This document shows, in pieces, positions 20,192 through 33,481 of a DNA stretch of 64,000 nt. Where the stretch lies: NCBI RefSeq assembly GCF_030269925.1, contig NC_085124.1, positions 7,502,001-7,566,000 of the forward strand, given 5' to 3'. The DNA is from Bombyx mori. Lineage: Eukaryota; Arthropoda; Insecta; Lepidoptera; Bombycidae. Positions within the stretch are counted from its first letter, which is position 1. Each line of letters begins with the position of its first letter. Under the pieces are notes generated by a model. It was given only the letters and a program-made list of their open reading frames with translations, ran no database searches and had not been told where the DNA came from. A program made the position numbers and the translations under genes.

Positions 20192-22089
20192 AATTAAATA
20201 AAATACTTACATGAAATTCCGATTATTATCCAATATACTATGGCTTGGTAGTAATTAGAAATATCGGACAACCCTTAGTAGTAAGATTGTCGCCTTACTA
20301 ACAACTTTAAACAAGCAACTAAATACATACTTTCTTGGCTTACCAATTGGTGTTGCTAGCGATCGCCTGACTGATGTCAAGAAATAGTGGTATATTTCTT
20401 TACATCATGGATTGAAACACACAAATAATGAAACTAGATCATGGATTGGAGATAACCCATAAACATTAATAATAATAATACGAGTTTTTGGTAGCTCTGA
20501 GATATCATAAATAACATTTCATATCTCTGCAAGAATATTAAACGAGAAAAAACCATAAAAAATTGAATCTCAGTCACGCAAAATTTAAGGTATCTGTGTA
20601 AAGGCAATAAGCGTCACAGAAAAGTTGAAATACGGTTTTGATATGTGAAAACTGGTATTGTATGTAGATTTTCTAATTCTGCACCATACAGCGACAGTAA
20701 ACTAAAAGATTATAGAAAAATAGCGTCTTTAACAATAAATTGTGCCAAACACAACATCAGTATTTCTACGAATCAATGGCTATTAAATCGAAGTATCAGC
20801 TAGTGAAAAGAATGTGACAGAAATATTTTGTGGAAGAGTTCCTATATCATATGCTTCACTTGTATTGGTATTAAACATTATATTTAAATTCTTTGTACCT
20901 GTGTTGAGTAAGAATCTGCGTGAAATTGTATTTCATTTTAGCGCCATCATAAATTTCTTCATACAAGCTATAAAATGAAAGTACCTTATTTAACATTGAG
21001 TGTGTTGAGGAAGTACGTAAATTTTACATTACCAAACCTATTCAGGTATTCCGGGAAGTATATTCACTTTATAATTATACTCGTAAATGATGTTTTAGGG
21101 ATGAACGCACACACACACACAAACACAAATCTTTAGATTTTTCTTGTGTGCGTATATACATACGGAGATGAGTAAAATACGGAGATGATCGTATACATAC
21201 GTTTAAATACTATAATTTAAAAAAAATCATACACCTCATTCAACCATTTCCGTGTTAATAAATCTCACCTGTTGGCGATTGAATAAATTATCACTTATTA
21301 CCTATAGTGAAAATTAAGACACGATACTCAAGTCGGAGTGGGAGTGGAGCTCGCAATACTATTTTGTTTGCAAATCTGAGTGGTTCAGCACACATAACCA
21401 CAGATTTAATGCAGGTCATCGTGTATTGCCTCGATTTTTTCCCTCCTCTACTTTATCCTTCAAGCCATAAAGTATGGCTGCATGGCTCCAACTTATCGGA
21501 ATGGTGATATCCTCAATTATATCTTCTCTAACTTCAAGTATATCTTAAAAATGGAAACTCACACTAACTAAGTTATTGTACAGTTTTATATATGTAACTT
21601 GATATTTACCAAATGTACTACAGTTTTGAACTGAAGAGGCTCCTATTATACTTCACAAAATAAAACGATGATATTTTCTTAGAGACGTAATTTACGCATT
21701 GTATATCCGCTGAAAGCGTCAACTGAGGAGGCCTTTAAATTGAAGATACCGGAGAAGCACACATGAAGGTGAATTGAAAATAATCCGAGTAGAAAATTAA
21801 TCCTTGATTACATCCCACTCCAACTCAGAATTGAGGGGTAGGTTGCCCAAAGATATAAGTATAAATGGAAAAGACAATCGAAGACAGTAAAATGAAATTC
21901 TCGATATCTCTGGTATAGATGATTTTAAGTAGATACTCACGAAGGAAGTAGTTAGTACCGAAATACTTAGTATCGACAAAAATAATGCAACGTACATAGT
22001 AACGATGTATTTATATTAGAGAAGTATAAATCAAAATTCATCCATTTGATTGCAAAAATAACAAATTTATAAACCGTAAATAAATTTAA
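20192..22089. other. Intergenic, mostly unassigned
   Basis: AT-rich DNA with a short (CA) run near 21106-21119 and only small ORFs. The one with an ATG and signal-like start is listed separately. Confidence 0.35.
21797..21997 (-). CDS. Small hypothetical ORF with signal-peptide-like start (66 aa)
   Basis: The ATG at 21997 begins a very hydrophobic stretch (MYVALFLSILSISVLTTSF) that resembles a secretion signal. Directly after the 19th codon is GTGAGT, a good splice donor at 21940, so it may be a first coding exon (21941-21997) rather than a 66-codon gene. I recognise no family and found no second exon, so chance is likely. Confidence 0.15.
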   Translation of the reverse strand: MYVALFLSILSISVLTTSFVSIYLKSSIPEISRISFYCLRLSFPFILISLGNLPLNSELEWDVIKD

Positions 22090-22330
22090 TGGTGGTATGA
22101 CGTATTATAGACCCGAACGGGTAGGAACCGCCATTCTCCCTAATTCTACGGCGAAGCAGTAATGCGACGATTTCAAATCTAAAACATTGGATATAAAATT
22201 CAATTAAAACTTCCATTTCAAGCCTCAACGTGGGTGGAGGCATTCACGTTGTGATGTCTATGGTCTCCCCTAAGCACTTTACATCAGGTGTACGGTGAGC
22301 TACATTAACTATGTAAGAAATAAAACAAAA
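22090..22330 (+). mobile_element. Degenerate Bm1 SINE
   Basis: Forward Bm1 landmarks remain in order: CCCGAACGGGTAGGAACC, CGAAGCAGTAATGCG, GTGGGTGGAGGCATTCACG, then an A-rich end. Confidence 0.65.
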
Positions 22331-22433
22331 CATCTTTGAGATATTTAAAATGAACTTTATGTGTTTTTTTTTTTTTTTTTTTTTCAAATAACCTTGGTAC
22401 CTACTGTCGCCCCTAATGCATCGAATGAACTAC

Positions 22434-22697
22434 ATATCGACGCTTGAAAGGCAAACGTGACTAAGCAACAATAACTGCTTTGTACATAAATGATAGGCAA
22501 TAACCATATTCGATGCGCAAAAAAAATATATTTCTAGGTCTATTAAAATCATTTCAATCCTACAGCTAGATTCGTTAAAATAGAATTTTTTTCAGGTATT
22601 TCTCAGGTATACTTTAAATTAATTTTAGCTTTAAATTAGTCTACTGTAAAGCTCACGCATTGTCGCTTAGTCACGTTTGTCTTTCAAGCGTCGATAT
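22434..22697. mobile_element. MITE with about 39-bp terminal inverted repeats
   Basis: Left arm 22434-22472 (ATATCGACGCTTGAAAGGCA...) is matched in inverse at 22658-22697 with two or three differences. The centre is AT-rich and non-coding. Confidence 0.8.
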
Positions 22698-22700
22698 ATT

Positions 22701-22878
22701 TAAAGCTGCTTTCAGACTACGCTACAAAATAGTGACATATAGTATAGCAACGTATACATAGCCAATAATATATAGTACAGCACAGTGTGAACGTGTCCAT
22801 AACAATGTATGGTGCACGATATCGTTATGCTATGAGTTATATACTATTATATTATAGCGTAGTCTGAAAGCAGCTTTA
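22701..22878. mobile_element. Short MITE with 24-bp perfect inverted repeats
   Basis: The 24-bp arms (22701-22724 and 22855-22878, starting TAAAGCTGCTTTCAGACTAC) are exact inverse copies around a TA-rich centre. It begins only three bases after the neighbouring MITE. Confidence 0.8.
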
Positions 22879-22936
22879 CAGTAGCAAACTTTCCTGTCAA
22901 TAATAATATAACATAAAAGCGATCGCTTCATTATTC

Positions 22937-22995
22937 TAGTGTTAGTAACACTGATTTCTGGACAGGGGGATCCGACTTCAAATCCCGACCACAGC
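22937..22995 (+). mobile_element. Possible tRNA-derived SINE head
   Basis: A-box-like TAGTGTTAGTAACACTGA and B-box-like GACTTCAAATCCC are about 30 bp apart, the pol III promoter layout. It cannot fold into a full tRNA. Weak call. Confidence 0.25.
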
Positions 22996-23228
22996 GAACT
23001 GTCCCTTTAATTAATACTAACGTAAACTGGTCCCCCTCGCCATGAATATTATTAATATAATGATATGGAGTAGATACATCAGAATGATTAAACAATAAAA
23101 GGCTTAATTGCGCTTTTTGCTATATGTATAATACAATATTTTTAACTCAATATTTAATGCCCTTAATCTCTTTTACAATTAATATTAAAAATTAAACAGT
23201 AAACAGCAGTTAATAAGCTATATAAAAC

Positions 23229-24058
<830 letters not shown>

Positions 24059-24351
24059 ATGATCCAAAAAGGAAAGTTGATGCTAGAGAACAATGAACAA
24101 ATTTTAAAGACAGAATTTCCAACATCAAGGCATAATATCAATATTGTCGGTTCCCAATTTATATTTTCGTTGAGAGATCCCCTCACTAAAAGATCAATTT
24201 CGCGCTTGGACAAGTTTAATGTAAACTTAAGTGCCTGGGGGAGATACCGCCAAATGAAAGCTGGCCCTGTTGCCTTAACAAATGTCTCTATGTTAGTGAA
24301 ACCTCGGATCCGAGGAATTCTTATTGGAACTAGTCATTCCGAAACCAATAG
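24059..24351 (+). CDS. Unassigned exon-like ORF (about 98 codons)
   Basis: The ATG at 24059 opens a frame of 98 codons with mixed codon use. It reaches a consensus donor, AATAG|GTAAGAG, at 24351/24352. The protein is polar (MIQKGKLMLENNEQ...) with no signal, membrane segment or domain that I recognise. It could be a first coding exon, a decayed gene or chance. No matching downstream exon was found. Confidence 0.25.
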
Positions 24352-24839
24352 GTAAGAGTCTTAAAACATTTCAAATATCGAAGATATGATACTCAATAAA
24401 CACTTTGATATCGTTTACATTTTACTATTAGGTATCCATTTCCTTAAACCATTTCATGATGAGTAATTAATTCTGTACAATTATAATTCTATGCAGTTAA
24501 ACATATAATTGTATAGATAGATTGTATAGTTGTGTTGTATAAAAATTTTATACCAGTCAAATCATAGTCAAATGCACAAATATTGACAATAGTTAAACTA
24601 CTGCAAAACTATAACTATCATTTTAATGGCTGATTTTTCAGCAATAAATTGTGTTTATACGATAAAATACTAAATTATCCTTAAACAAAAAAAAATGTTT
24701 AAAAACAACATTTCAATTGTTTGACATTTAATTTTATACTCGCTTCCATTAATATGCAATTCACGGATAACTTTTAATATTCAAAAAGTAATTCCTTCTA
24801 TAATATAATCTTTTAAAACACCTTCATATTTATTGATGA
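24352..24839. other. Intergenic, no gene seen
   Basis: AT-rich sequence between the exon-like ORF and a Helitron. Confidence 0.4.
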
Positions 24840-25124
24840 CTAGCTGACCCGGCAGACTTCGTGTGCCTCAGTCGATAAATAAAAGACCAAAATTTTTGTA
24901 TAAAATAAACTTAAACAAACAAAAGGAATCCGTCCGACGGGGCATATCAAAGGGAAAACAAAATTGTTATTTTTATTTAATTCCAAGCATTTTCATATTT
25001 ATTTATCTTTTAAACCTTCTCTGGACTTCCACAAATAATTCAAGACCAAAATTAGCCAAATCGGTCCAGCCGTTCTCGAGTTTTAGCGAGACTAACGAAC
25101 AGCAATTCATTTCATATATATAGA
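24840..25124 (-). mobile_element. Non-autonomous Helitron, 285 bp
   Basis: CTAG (24840-24843) follows host A, and the minus-strand TC start (25124-25123) precedes host T. The CTAG-proximal CTGCCGGGTCAGCTAG is shared with 38039-38304, its close relative. Confidence 0.8.
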
Positions 25125-25744
25125 TGAAATCGTTTTCCAAATCATAATTACTAAACTGACGCTTAAGAAAAAATTAAAAATATCTCAAGTAAATATAATT
25201 CGATGTGTTCCAAATAGCTTTGAATAAATTTCGATTTCTACAAACATGCCTACGCTTGTAAGCCCGCATTTGTCTGAAGACGATGGAAGAGAAACTTTGA
25301 TCGAAAACCACGCGTACCAAGAAATTTTGTAGCTTGAGAAAATGTTCCCGCAAGAAGTTTAAATTTTATCGAATATGCTGCATCCAGCAGACTCCTCGCC
25401 AAACAACTTCGAAGTAATCCATGTTTGATTTCAGATACTCGGAAGATGGATTCTGATTGATTTTATCTAGCTGTGTTTGTGTTCTGAAAAACCGCGTCTT
25501 AAATATGGGTTTAGCGGCAACGTTTAATGGAGTGTACAGAGTCAGCACCAGACTTCTGAGCTCATTATAACAGGAAAAACGTGGTAACGTGTTTTCCAAC
25601 TAACGACTTTTTTCGATGACGTGATAAATGTTTGCTGAATCATTAATAAGAAATGATAAAATACTTTCGTGTGGGCATTATTTATTAATCAAATAGACAC
25701 GATAGTCTTCTGTGCTCCAATGTTCCAATAACGACAACTACATA
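25125..25744. other. Intergenic, no gene seen
   Basis: Short ORFs only; nothing recognised. Confidence 0.35.
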
Positions 25745-26410
25745 TTATTGCTGTTTTTTTTTTGTCCGGGGGCCATATCTCATACATGAGGTTTCCGTAC
25801 CTAGGGGACGGACTGCGATTTCGATGATGCTTTGGGGCTCTACCTACCAAACGACTCCCTTTGCACTTCCTCACCCAACGAACGAGACGGTGTGGTAACC
25901 GCGAACCTCCCTGACCGCAATCGCACGCTACGGACGTGGCACCTTCGCGATATCGTCACCAGTCAGGGCGTGGCGCCATATGGGAGCCCTGTGCAGCGAC
26001 CGTACCGACCCTGTATAGAAGTGGTGCACCACTGCATCGGGCCCCCGTTCGACAACAGCCGACCTAAGGAGTCAGCGGCCGCCATCATTCGAAGACCCAA
26101 CTATTAGAAGTGAGCGCGAAAGCTCCAACGATCGCCCAGTCTGAGACCAGGGTACCGCAACCTGGTCACCCCGATCTCGATACGGACGCCTTCGACCACA
26201 AGGTGCCCCTCAAAGACGGCACTCTCCGGGCCCCGTGAAACAACAGGACCTGGGATTTATCGAACGCCACCTCCAAACTCAGCCTTTTGATCCTGTCGAC
26301 GACAAAGACTACCCTGCGCAAGAAAGGCGGGGAGGTTCGCTAAAGTCCTTTCCCCGGGCCACGACCCAAGTGTCGTCCACGTAGCAAACTACGCTCAGGC
26401 CCAGGGCTGT
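25745..26410 (-). pseudogene. Decayed R1-clade LINE RT fragment
   Basis: Much more GC-rich than its surroundings. The minus strand encodes, in broken frames, VVCYVDDTWVVARG (a variant of the RT catalytic YADD motif, here YVDD) and RIKRLSLEVAFDKSQVLLFH. Both align with the R1-clade fragment at 52617-54001 (VVCYADDTLVTARG, RIRRLGLEVALRKSEAVCFH). The T run at 25751-25760 is the poly-A end. Several stops and frameshifts make it inactive. Confidence 0.75.
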
Positions 26411-27506
26411 TATTTTAAATAGCGTAATATATTTTAATACATCTTTTTTTTACTATTCGGTATCCGATGTTTCATGAACGGTACGATTTTTGTTCTAAGT
26501 AAGTAATTTGTTTCAACAATTTGAACAACAATTAAAACAAAACTAATTTAACGGCAAAAACGTCATTCACGAAAACGAACAGATACAAATTTATCTCCGG
26601 ACGAGTAGCCCAAAACAGCAGGTGTAAGTCGTAATAGAAAGCCATTTGTTTACCGTCGGCAAACTTCACCTCGTAACCCTAAAATCTAATTGGATTTAAT
26701 TCCATTAGCAAAGGTCCAAATGGGACCCCTTAATTGTGCTGACCGATGCCGGTTTATTATGTGAGGCCTGCCCGTTGTTCAGGCGTGCGTCATTTCATAA
26801 TGGAAAACATTTGCAAATTTGTATGTATTCCTTTATTTCTGACATAGCTATTGTGCTTACGTTTATATGCGCAAGCAGGTATGCGTGGTACTTGTCGAAC
26901 TTAATAAGACCGCTGATCTGTAATGTTTTTGTTAAATACAATATATTCAAATTTTTGGCATATATAAGTATACACATTTTTGTACTTTAGTTTTATTCCA
27001 TAAAGCTGTGTATTTTCGTAAAATTCAAATTAATGAGGCCATTTTAAGCTTGTTCTTCATGCTCAAAACAAATCCACTGGTACAAACTAATAATATCAAT
27101 CATTTTTCGAAGGTATACGGTTAAAAAATAAATTTGCCATACCCTATTAATCTTATAAAAGAAAATATTAAAGAACGTAATTGGTTATACTACTCCATTA
27201 ACATCACAACACAAGTGTCGCCGTCCGCCTTATCTTATAAGATTTCCACTATCAGTTGTAATATACACTGTAACCATCGCAAAAATAGCTATCCCAGCTT
27301 CCTATTTACTTCACATAATTGCTTCGCCACAGAAACAACCGTTGGTACCTGGATGGTACCAATATTTATGTCTGCACTTCAGAGCAGCCCTCATTATATG
27401 CCCTAATACTAGTATTTCGCACCATACAACTACTACTACTATTGCGCTGGCACTACGACCCGGAAGTGGGTCTTGGCCTTGACCTTGGCCATGACCTTGA
27501 CCCGGA
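26411..27506. other. Intergenic, no gene seen
   Basis: No gene supported. Just before the next SINE (27467-27502) is a short run of related units such as CTTGGCCTTGAC. Confidence 0.35.
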
Positions 27507-27745
27507 AGGTAGGACCTCTTGTGAGTCCGCACGGGTAGGTACCACCACCCCGCCTATTTTTGTCGTGAAGCAGTAATGCGTTTCGGTTTAAAGGGTGGGG
27601 CAGCCGCTGTAACTATACTGAGATCTTAGAACTTATATCTCAAGGAGGGTGGCACATTTATGTTGTAGATGTCTATGGGCACCAGTAACCATTTAAGACC
27701 AGGTGGAGTGTGAGCTCGTCCACCCATCTAAGCAATAAAAAAATA
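27507..27745 (+). mobile_element. Bm1 SINE, 5'-truncated
   Basis: Forward Bm1 body starting GGTAGGACCTCTTGTGAG and ending in TAAGCAATAAAAAAA. No tRNA-like head. Confidence 0.9.
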
Positions 27746-28940
27746 TAAAAAAACATAATAAATACATATTATGTATATCACCAATACAATGCTACTCTAT
27801 TACCCGTATCGTACTGTACATAGATATGTATAAAATATCACAGGATATTTTAGTACTAGCACCAATTCAGTGAAGAAACACAATCAGAATACGCATGAAT
27901 ATGTATTTGTTTCAGAATTACTTTCTCGGTAATAAACACGTCGGCAGTTAAACATAATGTTAAATTACCTTATGAAAATGGGTGAGCCACTTTCATGGCC
28001 AATCGGGTCATAGGTCGTTATAAACATGAGAGCAATAAATTATAAGCTAAATGTAATTTATGAGATTCATGCAACAACACTAAAAGTGGAAATACAATAA
28101 TAGTTCCCGCGTCGCCTGTTTTTTATTCAATAGATATTTATAATTTAGTTCGAAGTTTTAAGGTAGCATATGAATCCGTTTATGATTTGTTTTTCTCAAA
28201 GACAGAAAAGTACGTGAGGCTTGGACAGGAATGCTCATAATTAGTTAGTTTTAAATTTGAATTCATTAATATTATGATATCTATTTAGTCGTACTAAATC
28301 TCTTCGGTCAGAATATTTTTAAAAATTAAATGCGACATCTTTTTCAATGTATCAATTTGCCTTGACCAAAATACTGCTCTCATCAAAGAATTAAAATAAT
28401 ATAGAAACGGTAATTACTAGTAGCTGAGTTACATACCCAAGTCGAATGAGGAATATAAATAATGATTGAGTCTATCGTTAATGCAGAATGATCTGTCTTA
28501 TTGTCATTTCTGGACTATCCACTTTAGGCGATTTTTGATGGGCTCCCATTCCCGCACTACCATCGGGCTGGACACCAGGAAGTCGTTTTTTTGTGCCATA
28601 TACAATCATCCTAATATAACATCTGCAATACCACGACTATATCTCTACAAAGCAACTATCCTCGTTACCTCTTGTAATCTAAGCCACATCTAAGCCCTAA
28701 GAGGCTTAGCTCCATTAGTCGGTATCAAAACAATAATCATTAAATATGCAAATCACAGTTGACCTACATTCAACATATTAAACCAATACATAATATGTAC
28801 CGAACCATGGCGAATTTCAACCATAGTAAATTCAATAGCTCCAATGGACGTGACCAAGATATTGATGGAAGGCAATAAATTTAATTTTGTGACTCAATAC
28901 TATCTGTTTGCACCTACCTGTGGTTAATGATAGAACACCT
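27746..28940. other. Intergenic, no gene seen
   Basis: AT-rich, no recognisable genes or repeats. Confidence 0.35.
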
Positions 28941-29070
28941 TTTTTTATTGCCTTTGTAGGCAGACGAGCATACGGCCCATCTAATGATAAGTGGTTACCG
29001 TCGCTCATGGACGCCAGCAATGCCAGAGGCAGAACCAAGCCGCTGCCTACCGTTTGTCAAGCCACTGCCT
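28941..29070 (-). mobile_element. CR1-type LINE 3' tail
   Basis: Shares TTGTAGGCAGACGAGCATAC, AAGTGGTTACCGTCGC and CAAGCCGCTGCCTACCG with the longer copy at 40855-41263, which retains coding sequence. Confidence 0.7.
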
Positions 29071-29694
29071 ACCACTTACTGCTTGAACTACAAATAAAAA
29101 CAATTATTTTAACTTTTACATTATTTTACTTCCTAAGTATTTTCGTATTCACTTTTAAAGCAGAGGCTTAAATAATAATAATAATAAAGCTTTCTTTATT
29201 CCACACAAAAATACTTAATTAAAGCAGAGGCTTGCTCCAATTTATTAAATATGCTTCGATCTTCTTTAAATACAGTCCTGTTATTTTCATAATTTCTTCT
29301 GCTATCATTTAAGTTTGTTTTTAGATGCTGCGGCCCTTATTTCATACTATCGAGCACTCTAGACTAACAACGCATACCTTTGATAAGATAATTACGGCTG
29401 CTGATAAGTCTGATTATCTGTATTCAATCAAATTATATCTCTAAATTGAATTCTTTTCAATCAACGTCATTACTGTATCGTTAAAAATTACATTTCGTAT
29501 GCTAAATAGATATTTTCAATAGATGTAAAATATTCGTGTAAAATGAAAAGAAAATATTGTAGTAGTTAATTAAATTAAATAATTCGATCCAGCACTAAGA
29601 AAACATCAATGTAAGCTTAGAACTATAAACGTAATCTCCACAGGTTTCTCTACTGAATTTAAATGCACATAAGACGATACCCAAAAGTGAAACT
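29071..29694. other. Intergenic, no gene seen
   Basis: AT-rich with a short AATAAT run near 29172-29186; nothing else recognised. Confidence 0.4.
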
Positions 29695-29822
29695 GATGAC
29701 TGATTCGATGATGCAGTGGTTAGCGCCCCTGATTGTTTCGTCGAAGGTTGTCGGTTCGATACCCACATCGGGCAAACTTTCGTGTGACGAACATTTTGGT
29801 TTGTTCTCCGTCTGGGTGTTTA
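29695..29822 (+). mobile_element. tRNA-derived SINE fragment
   Basis: The A box region GATGCAGTGGTTAGCGCCCC and B box GGTTCGATACC are spaced as in a tRNA promoter, followed by a non-tRNA tail (CATCGGGCAAACTTTCGTG). It differs from Bm1. A decayed relative lies at 37310-37372. Confidence 0.6.
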
Positions 29823-30237
29823 TCTATTCTTTAATAATAATAATAATATTATAAAGAGGAAAGATTTGTTTGTTTGTTTGTATTGAGTAGGCTCCGAAAG
29901 TACTGAACGGATTTGAAAAATTCTTTCACTGTTTGGAAGCTACACTATTCCCGAGTGACATAGGCTATAATTTTTTGAAAAAAATTAGTATTCCTTATTC
30001 AAACTCCAATAATGTAACCCAAGGTGTAAAAAAATTTCCTAAAATATTCATTACATCGTTCATGATAGAATAAAATAATGTACTACGACTTTGTAGAACA
30101 CATTACTATTTATAGAAAGCGTCGCGACAGCATTTGTCTAACTATTATAGTTGTGCCGCAATAAGTGTTCTTTTATTTAAAAAAATAAAACAACGTCAAA
30201 TATCGTTGAAATTTTTGTTAAAGACAGTTGCTGCTAG
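29823..30237 (+). mobile_element. Non-autonomous Helitron
   Basis: TC at 29823-29824 follows A (with an expanded AAT run just inside), and CTAG at 30234-30237 precedes T. The sequence is the reverse-orientation relative of 4360-4792. It abuts the SINE fragment to its left. Confidence 0.7.
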
Positions 30238-31099
30238 TTATCTATATATGTAAATGTATGTAACTCGTATGTGTGTCTCTGGTACCCATAACACAGAATT
30301 CTAATTTGGGGTCGGCTGACCGTGCGTGATTTGTTCCCAGTCATCATTTAATTTTATTATTGTTTAGATGTTATTTAAACTAACGAAACTCCAAGGCAAC
30401 CTATGATGAAAAATAGTTCGCACCTAAAAACATTCTTGACCTACCATAGGTAAAAAGATTGATCTGCGTGTTCTTGTTTTACCTTAGTAGTTATATCTAC
30501 GGCCGAATGAGTAGTTACTATAGGTCATCAGTAATACCAGAGACTTGTTCGTATCAAATGCTTCGTGTCTTTGCAAGGGTAAATCAAGATGACATATATT
30601 ATTGTTATAAATAAATACGTACTTAAAATACATATGTGTTTTCATGGATGTTGGGTGTATAGATAAATCTCCTCCTGCCTATTTCTTCTGAAAAGCAGTG
30701 ATGCGTTTAAATTCAAGGATAAAAACAGCTATTTTTACAGTACAATTAAATCTTCATCCTGGAGGGTGGCTCCCTTATAACCATAAATAGTAAAGAACAA
30801 GGCATGGAAACAGTAGCAACAACTGTGGAGTTGACATAAGACTGCAGATTTGCGAAACAGAAATTTTGCAAGAGTGTGGATCGCAGGCCTAATCAAAAAC
30901 ACAAACTTATATAATTTGCAAGTTTATTCACAACGTTACCTTATCGCAGAATAGATTATATCACTCATGTAAGCTACTTAAAATCGATATAATTATCTCA
31001 TCCGTATGGTACGTTAAAAACGAAATTATATACGTCAATTTTCATTTAGCTCTCTAGCGAGCCACAAGTGCGAAAGTTAGTGTTCGTATATCTACAATC
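30238..31099. other. Upstream region of gene A
   Basis: No separate gene. A decayed Bm1-like stretch can be made out at about 30665-30780. The 5' UTR and promoter of gene A should lie in the last few hundred bases, but I could not fix a TATA box or initiator. Confidence 0.4.
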
Positions 31100-32540
31100 A
31101 TGCCGCCAAATATTATCGACCCGCCAATTCAAGCTGATCCAGAATTTGCTGCTGCTAAACCAGCAATTTCACACGCCATCCCAGATAATGTTGTGGAAGA
31201 AAATGATAATTTAAAAATATTCCAGTCTTCGTTAAGTTTAATAGCTCACATACTAATTGGTGTAGTTACTGGAATCTCAATTCTATTTTCATTGCGGAAT
31301 GGACTTCCTATAGGTGCCACGCCACTTCATATTATACTTTGTGTCATTGGGGTGAGTTACAAAAAATGCGTATTTTTAATTATCATGATAAAATAGTCCA
31401 AGGTTTTCGTAGTGTATAAATTATTTGATTGAAATTAGATTGTTTATTTTAACTATCGCTTGATTTCAGTATCAACTGCTCATGGCCCAAGCCATTATAA
31501 TTCTGTCATCGGAAAGTGGGTGGTCATCACGACTCAAACTAGTTCACAAAAGAAGAATTCATTGGATCGTACAAATCGTTGGATCTGTTCTTGCTATTGT
31601 TGGGAGTTTCATTAAAATCCTAGACAAAAATATACACTGGAACACATACCACGGACAATTCGGTACGTTTTTTTATTTTTTTATTGCTTAGATGGATGGA
31701 CGAGTTCACGGCCCACCTGATGTTAAGTGGTTATTGGAACCAATAGACATCTACAACGTAAGTGCCGCCACCTACCTTGAAATATGAGTTCTAAGGTCTC
31801 AGTACAGTTACAATAGCTGCCCCACCTTTCAAACCGAAACGCATTACTGCTTCACGGGAGAAATAGGCAGGGTGGTGGTACCTGCCCGTGCGGACTCACA
31901 ATGGACTTCGTACCACTAGAAATTACACAAATTATAGTTTTGCGGCTTTGATTTTTACTACACGATGTTATTCCTTCACCGTGGAAATCAATCATGAACA
32001 TTTGTTAAGTACGTATTTCATTACAAAAATTGGTACTTACCGGGGGGAATCGAACACTGGTGCATCGCTCGATACTAATGCAGCGAACTTCTTATCCCTT
32101 AGGCCACGACGACTTCAAACTTACATACATAATACAATTTACATACAATTACTGAAATTCATCTATGCGGGTATAAAATTTAATTATTTTGAGAACCATC
32201 TGGATTATTAACATTTTTTTCTTTATTTTTAGCGCTCGTTGCTATGGTTTTTACGGCCGTCAGTTTGGTAAACGGATTGACATCTTTGTACGCATATGAA
32301 CTAAGGAAGTTCCTGCCAAGCAATCTATCCAAACTGAGTCACATTTGTTTCGGAATAGTCGCCTTTGCTGCTTCTTCCATTAGCCTATGCTATGGTTTCG
32401 ATAAAAACTTCTTCATAAATTGGGCCACTCTTGAATTCACTTATACTATAATCGCTTTTACTGCGGCATTCACATTTATCATCATAATCAATCCTTTCAT
32501 AACTTTCTATCGTAAATCAAGGAGCATTATCACCAGTTAG
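31100..32540 (+). CDS. Cytochrome b561 domain protein, CYB561D-like (gene A, 250 aa)
   Basis: Predicted transmembrane electron-transfer protein of the CYB561D1/D2 type, a family known to move electrons from ascorbate across a membrane to ferric chelates. Join 31100-31351, 31470-31662, 32233-32540. All introns are GT-AG: phase 0 at GGG|GTGAGT and phase 1 at TTCG|GTACGT. About six hydrophobic segments follow a polar N-terminus. Candidate heme ligands are His77 (TPLH), His115 (RIHW), His145 (YHGQ) and His185 (KLSH), the family's four positions. Length of about 220-250 aa fits. AATAAA is at 32758-32763. Exons 2 and 3 equal those of gene B in length. Substrate is not shown by sequence. Confidence 0.9.
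31676..32115 (-). mobile_element. Full-length Bm1 SINE in intron 2 of gene A
   Basis: The most complete Bm1 in the window. The reverse-oriented body is followed by the linker (ACACGATGTTATTCCTTCAC) and the tRNA-like head. On the minus strand the head has CTAAGGGATAAGAAGTTCGC and the B box GTTCGATTCC. It accounts for most of intron 2 and contributes chance ORFs. Confidence 0.85.
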
Positions 32541-33379
32541 TTGGAACATCAATTATGGTGTAAACAGCATTACTTATCATGTATAAGAAATTCATAAATC
32601 GGTAAAAGCAAATATTATATGTATTCCAGAAAGCAACTATAAGATGATCTGATAGAGACCTTTTACTTTATGTTATTTATTAAACCATTACCGTTAAGAA
32701 CACATAATCAGATTCGTATTCATAATTTTAATGTATGATAGCGAAATAATTAAGAGAAATAAATTTTTAAAAATTGCTTGTGACAGTTTTATTTTGTCGT
32801 TTCTATTATATTTTTATAAAAAGTAACGTGATAAGCTAGCAGCACCATTGCTTATTAAACACTTTATTGTTAACATTAATTAAAATTTAACAAAATTAGA
32901 TAATGAGTCTTACCATGCTGATATTAGGGCTTGTAATGAGTTAAAAGCCTTCTTCCACCACCACCTTTCTCCACCACTCTCTTTTCTGTAAAGAACCTAC
33001 GTTACGATTCGAAAGGTGGAACAGTTATTCCTATATAACAGTATCCCGAACCCAATTTCTCAAAGTTGTGACTAAAAACTCTGTAACCATGATATTTCAT
33101 GCCAATATACTTTAAATTAAAAATAAAACAATATTTACAATGCCATTTGCAAAAACTATCTTTTGTCTAAAATTTAATCTTATCGAAAATGGTATCATCA
33201 ATAATTCACACAGATAAATATAGCTTACACGTCTACGTCAACCAATATTTTATCAGAGATAATGAATAAGTATAGTTAAAAAAGATTGTTGGTTTATCTT
33301 TTTTTTTAATAGTGTATAGTAATGTTTCCGCATTAAATTATAATTTACAGCTTAAACTATAAATTTTATGACAAACATC
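32541..33379. other. 3' flank of gene A
   Basis: Holds the gene A poly-A signal (32758-32763); otherwise AT-rich without recognised features. Confidence 0.4.
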
Positions 33380-33480
33380 TTATTAGGCGGCATGGGTAGG
33401 TCCGCCTCCTGTCTCTTTCTACCGGAAAACAGTGATGTATCCAGTTTTGAAGGGTAGGACAGCTACCAAATTATTATTCC
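33380..33480 (+). mobile_element. Degenerate Bm1 SINE fragment
   Basis: Forward blocks CGGCATGGGTAGGTCC, AACAGTGATG and TTTGAAGGGTAGGACAGC remain; the 3' half is missing. Confidence 0.55.
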
Positions 33481-33481
33481 C

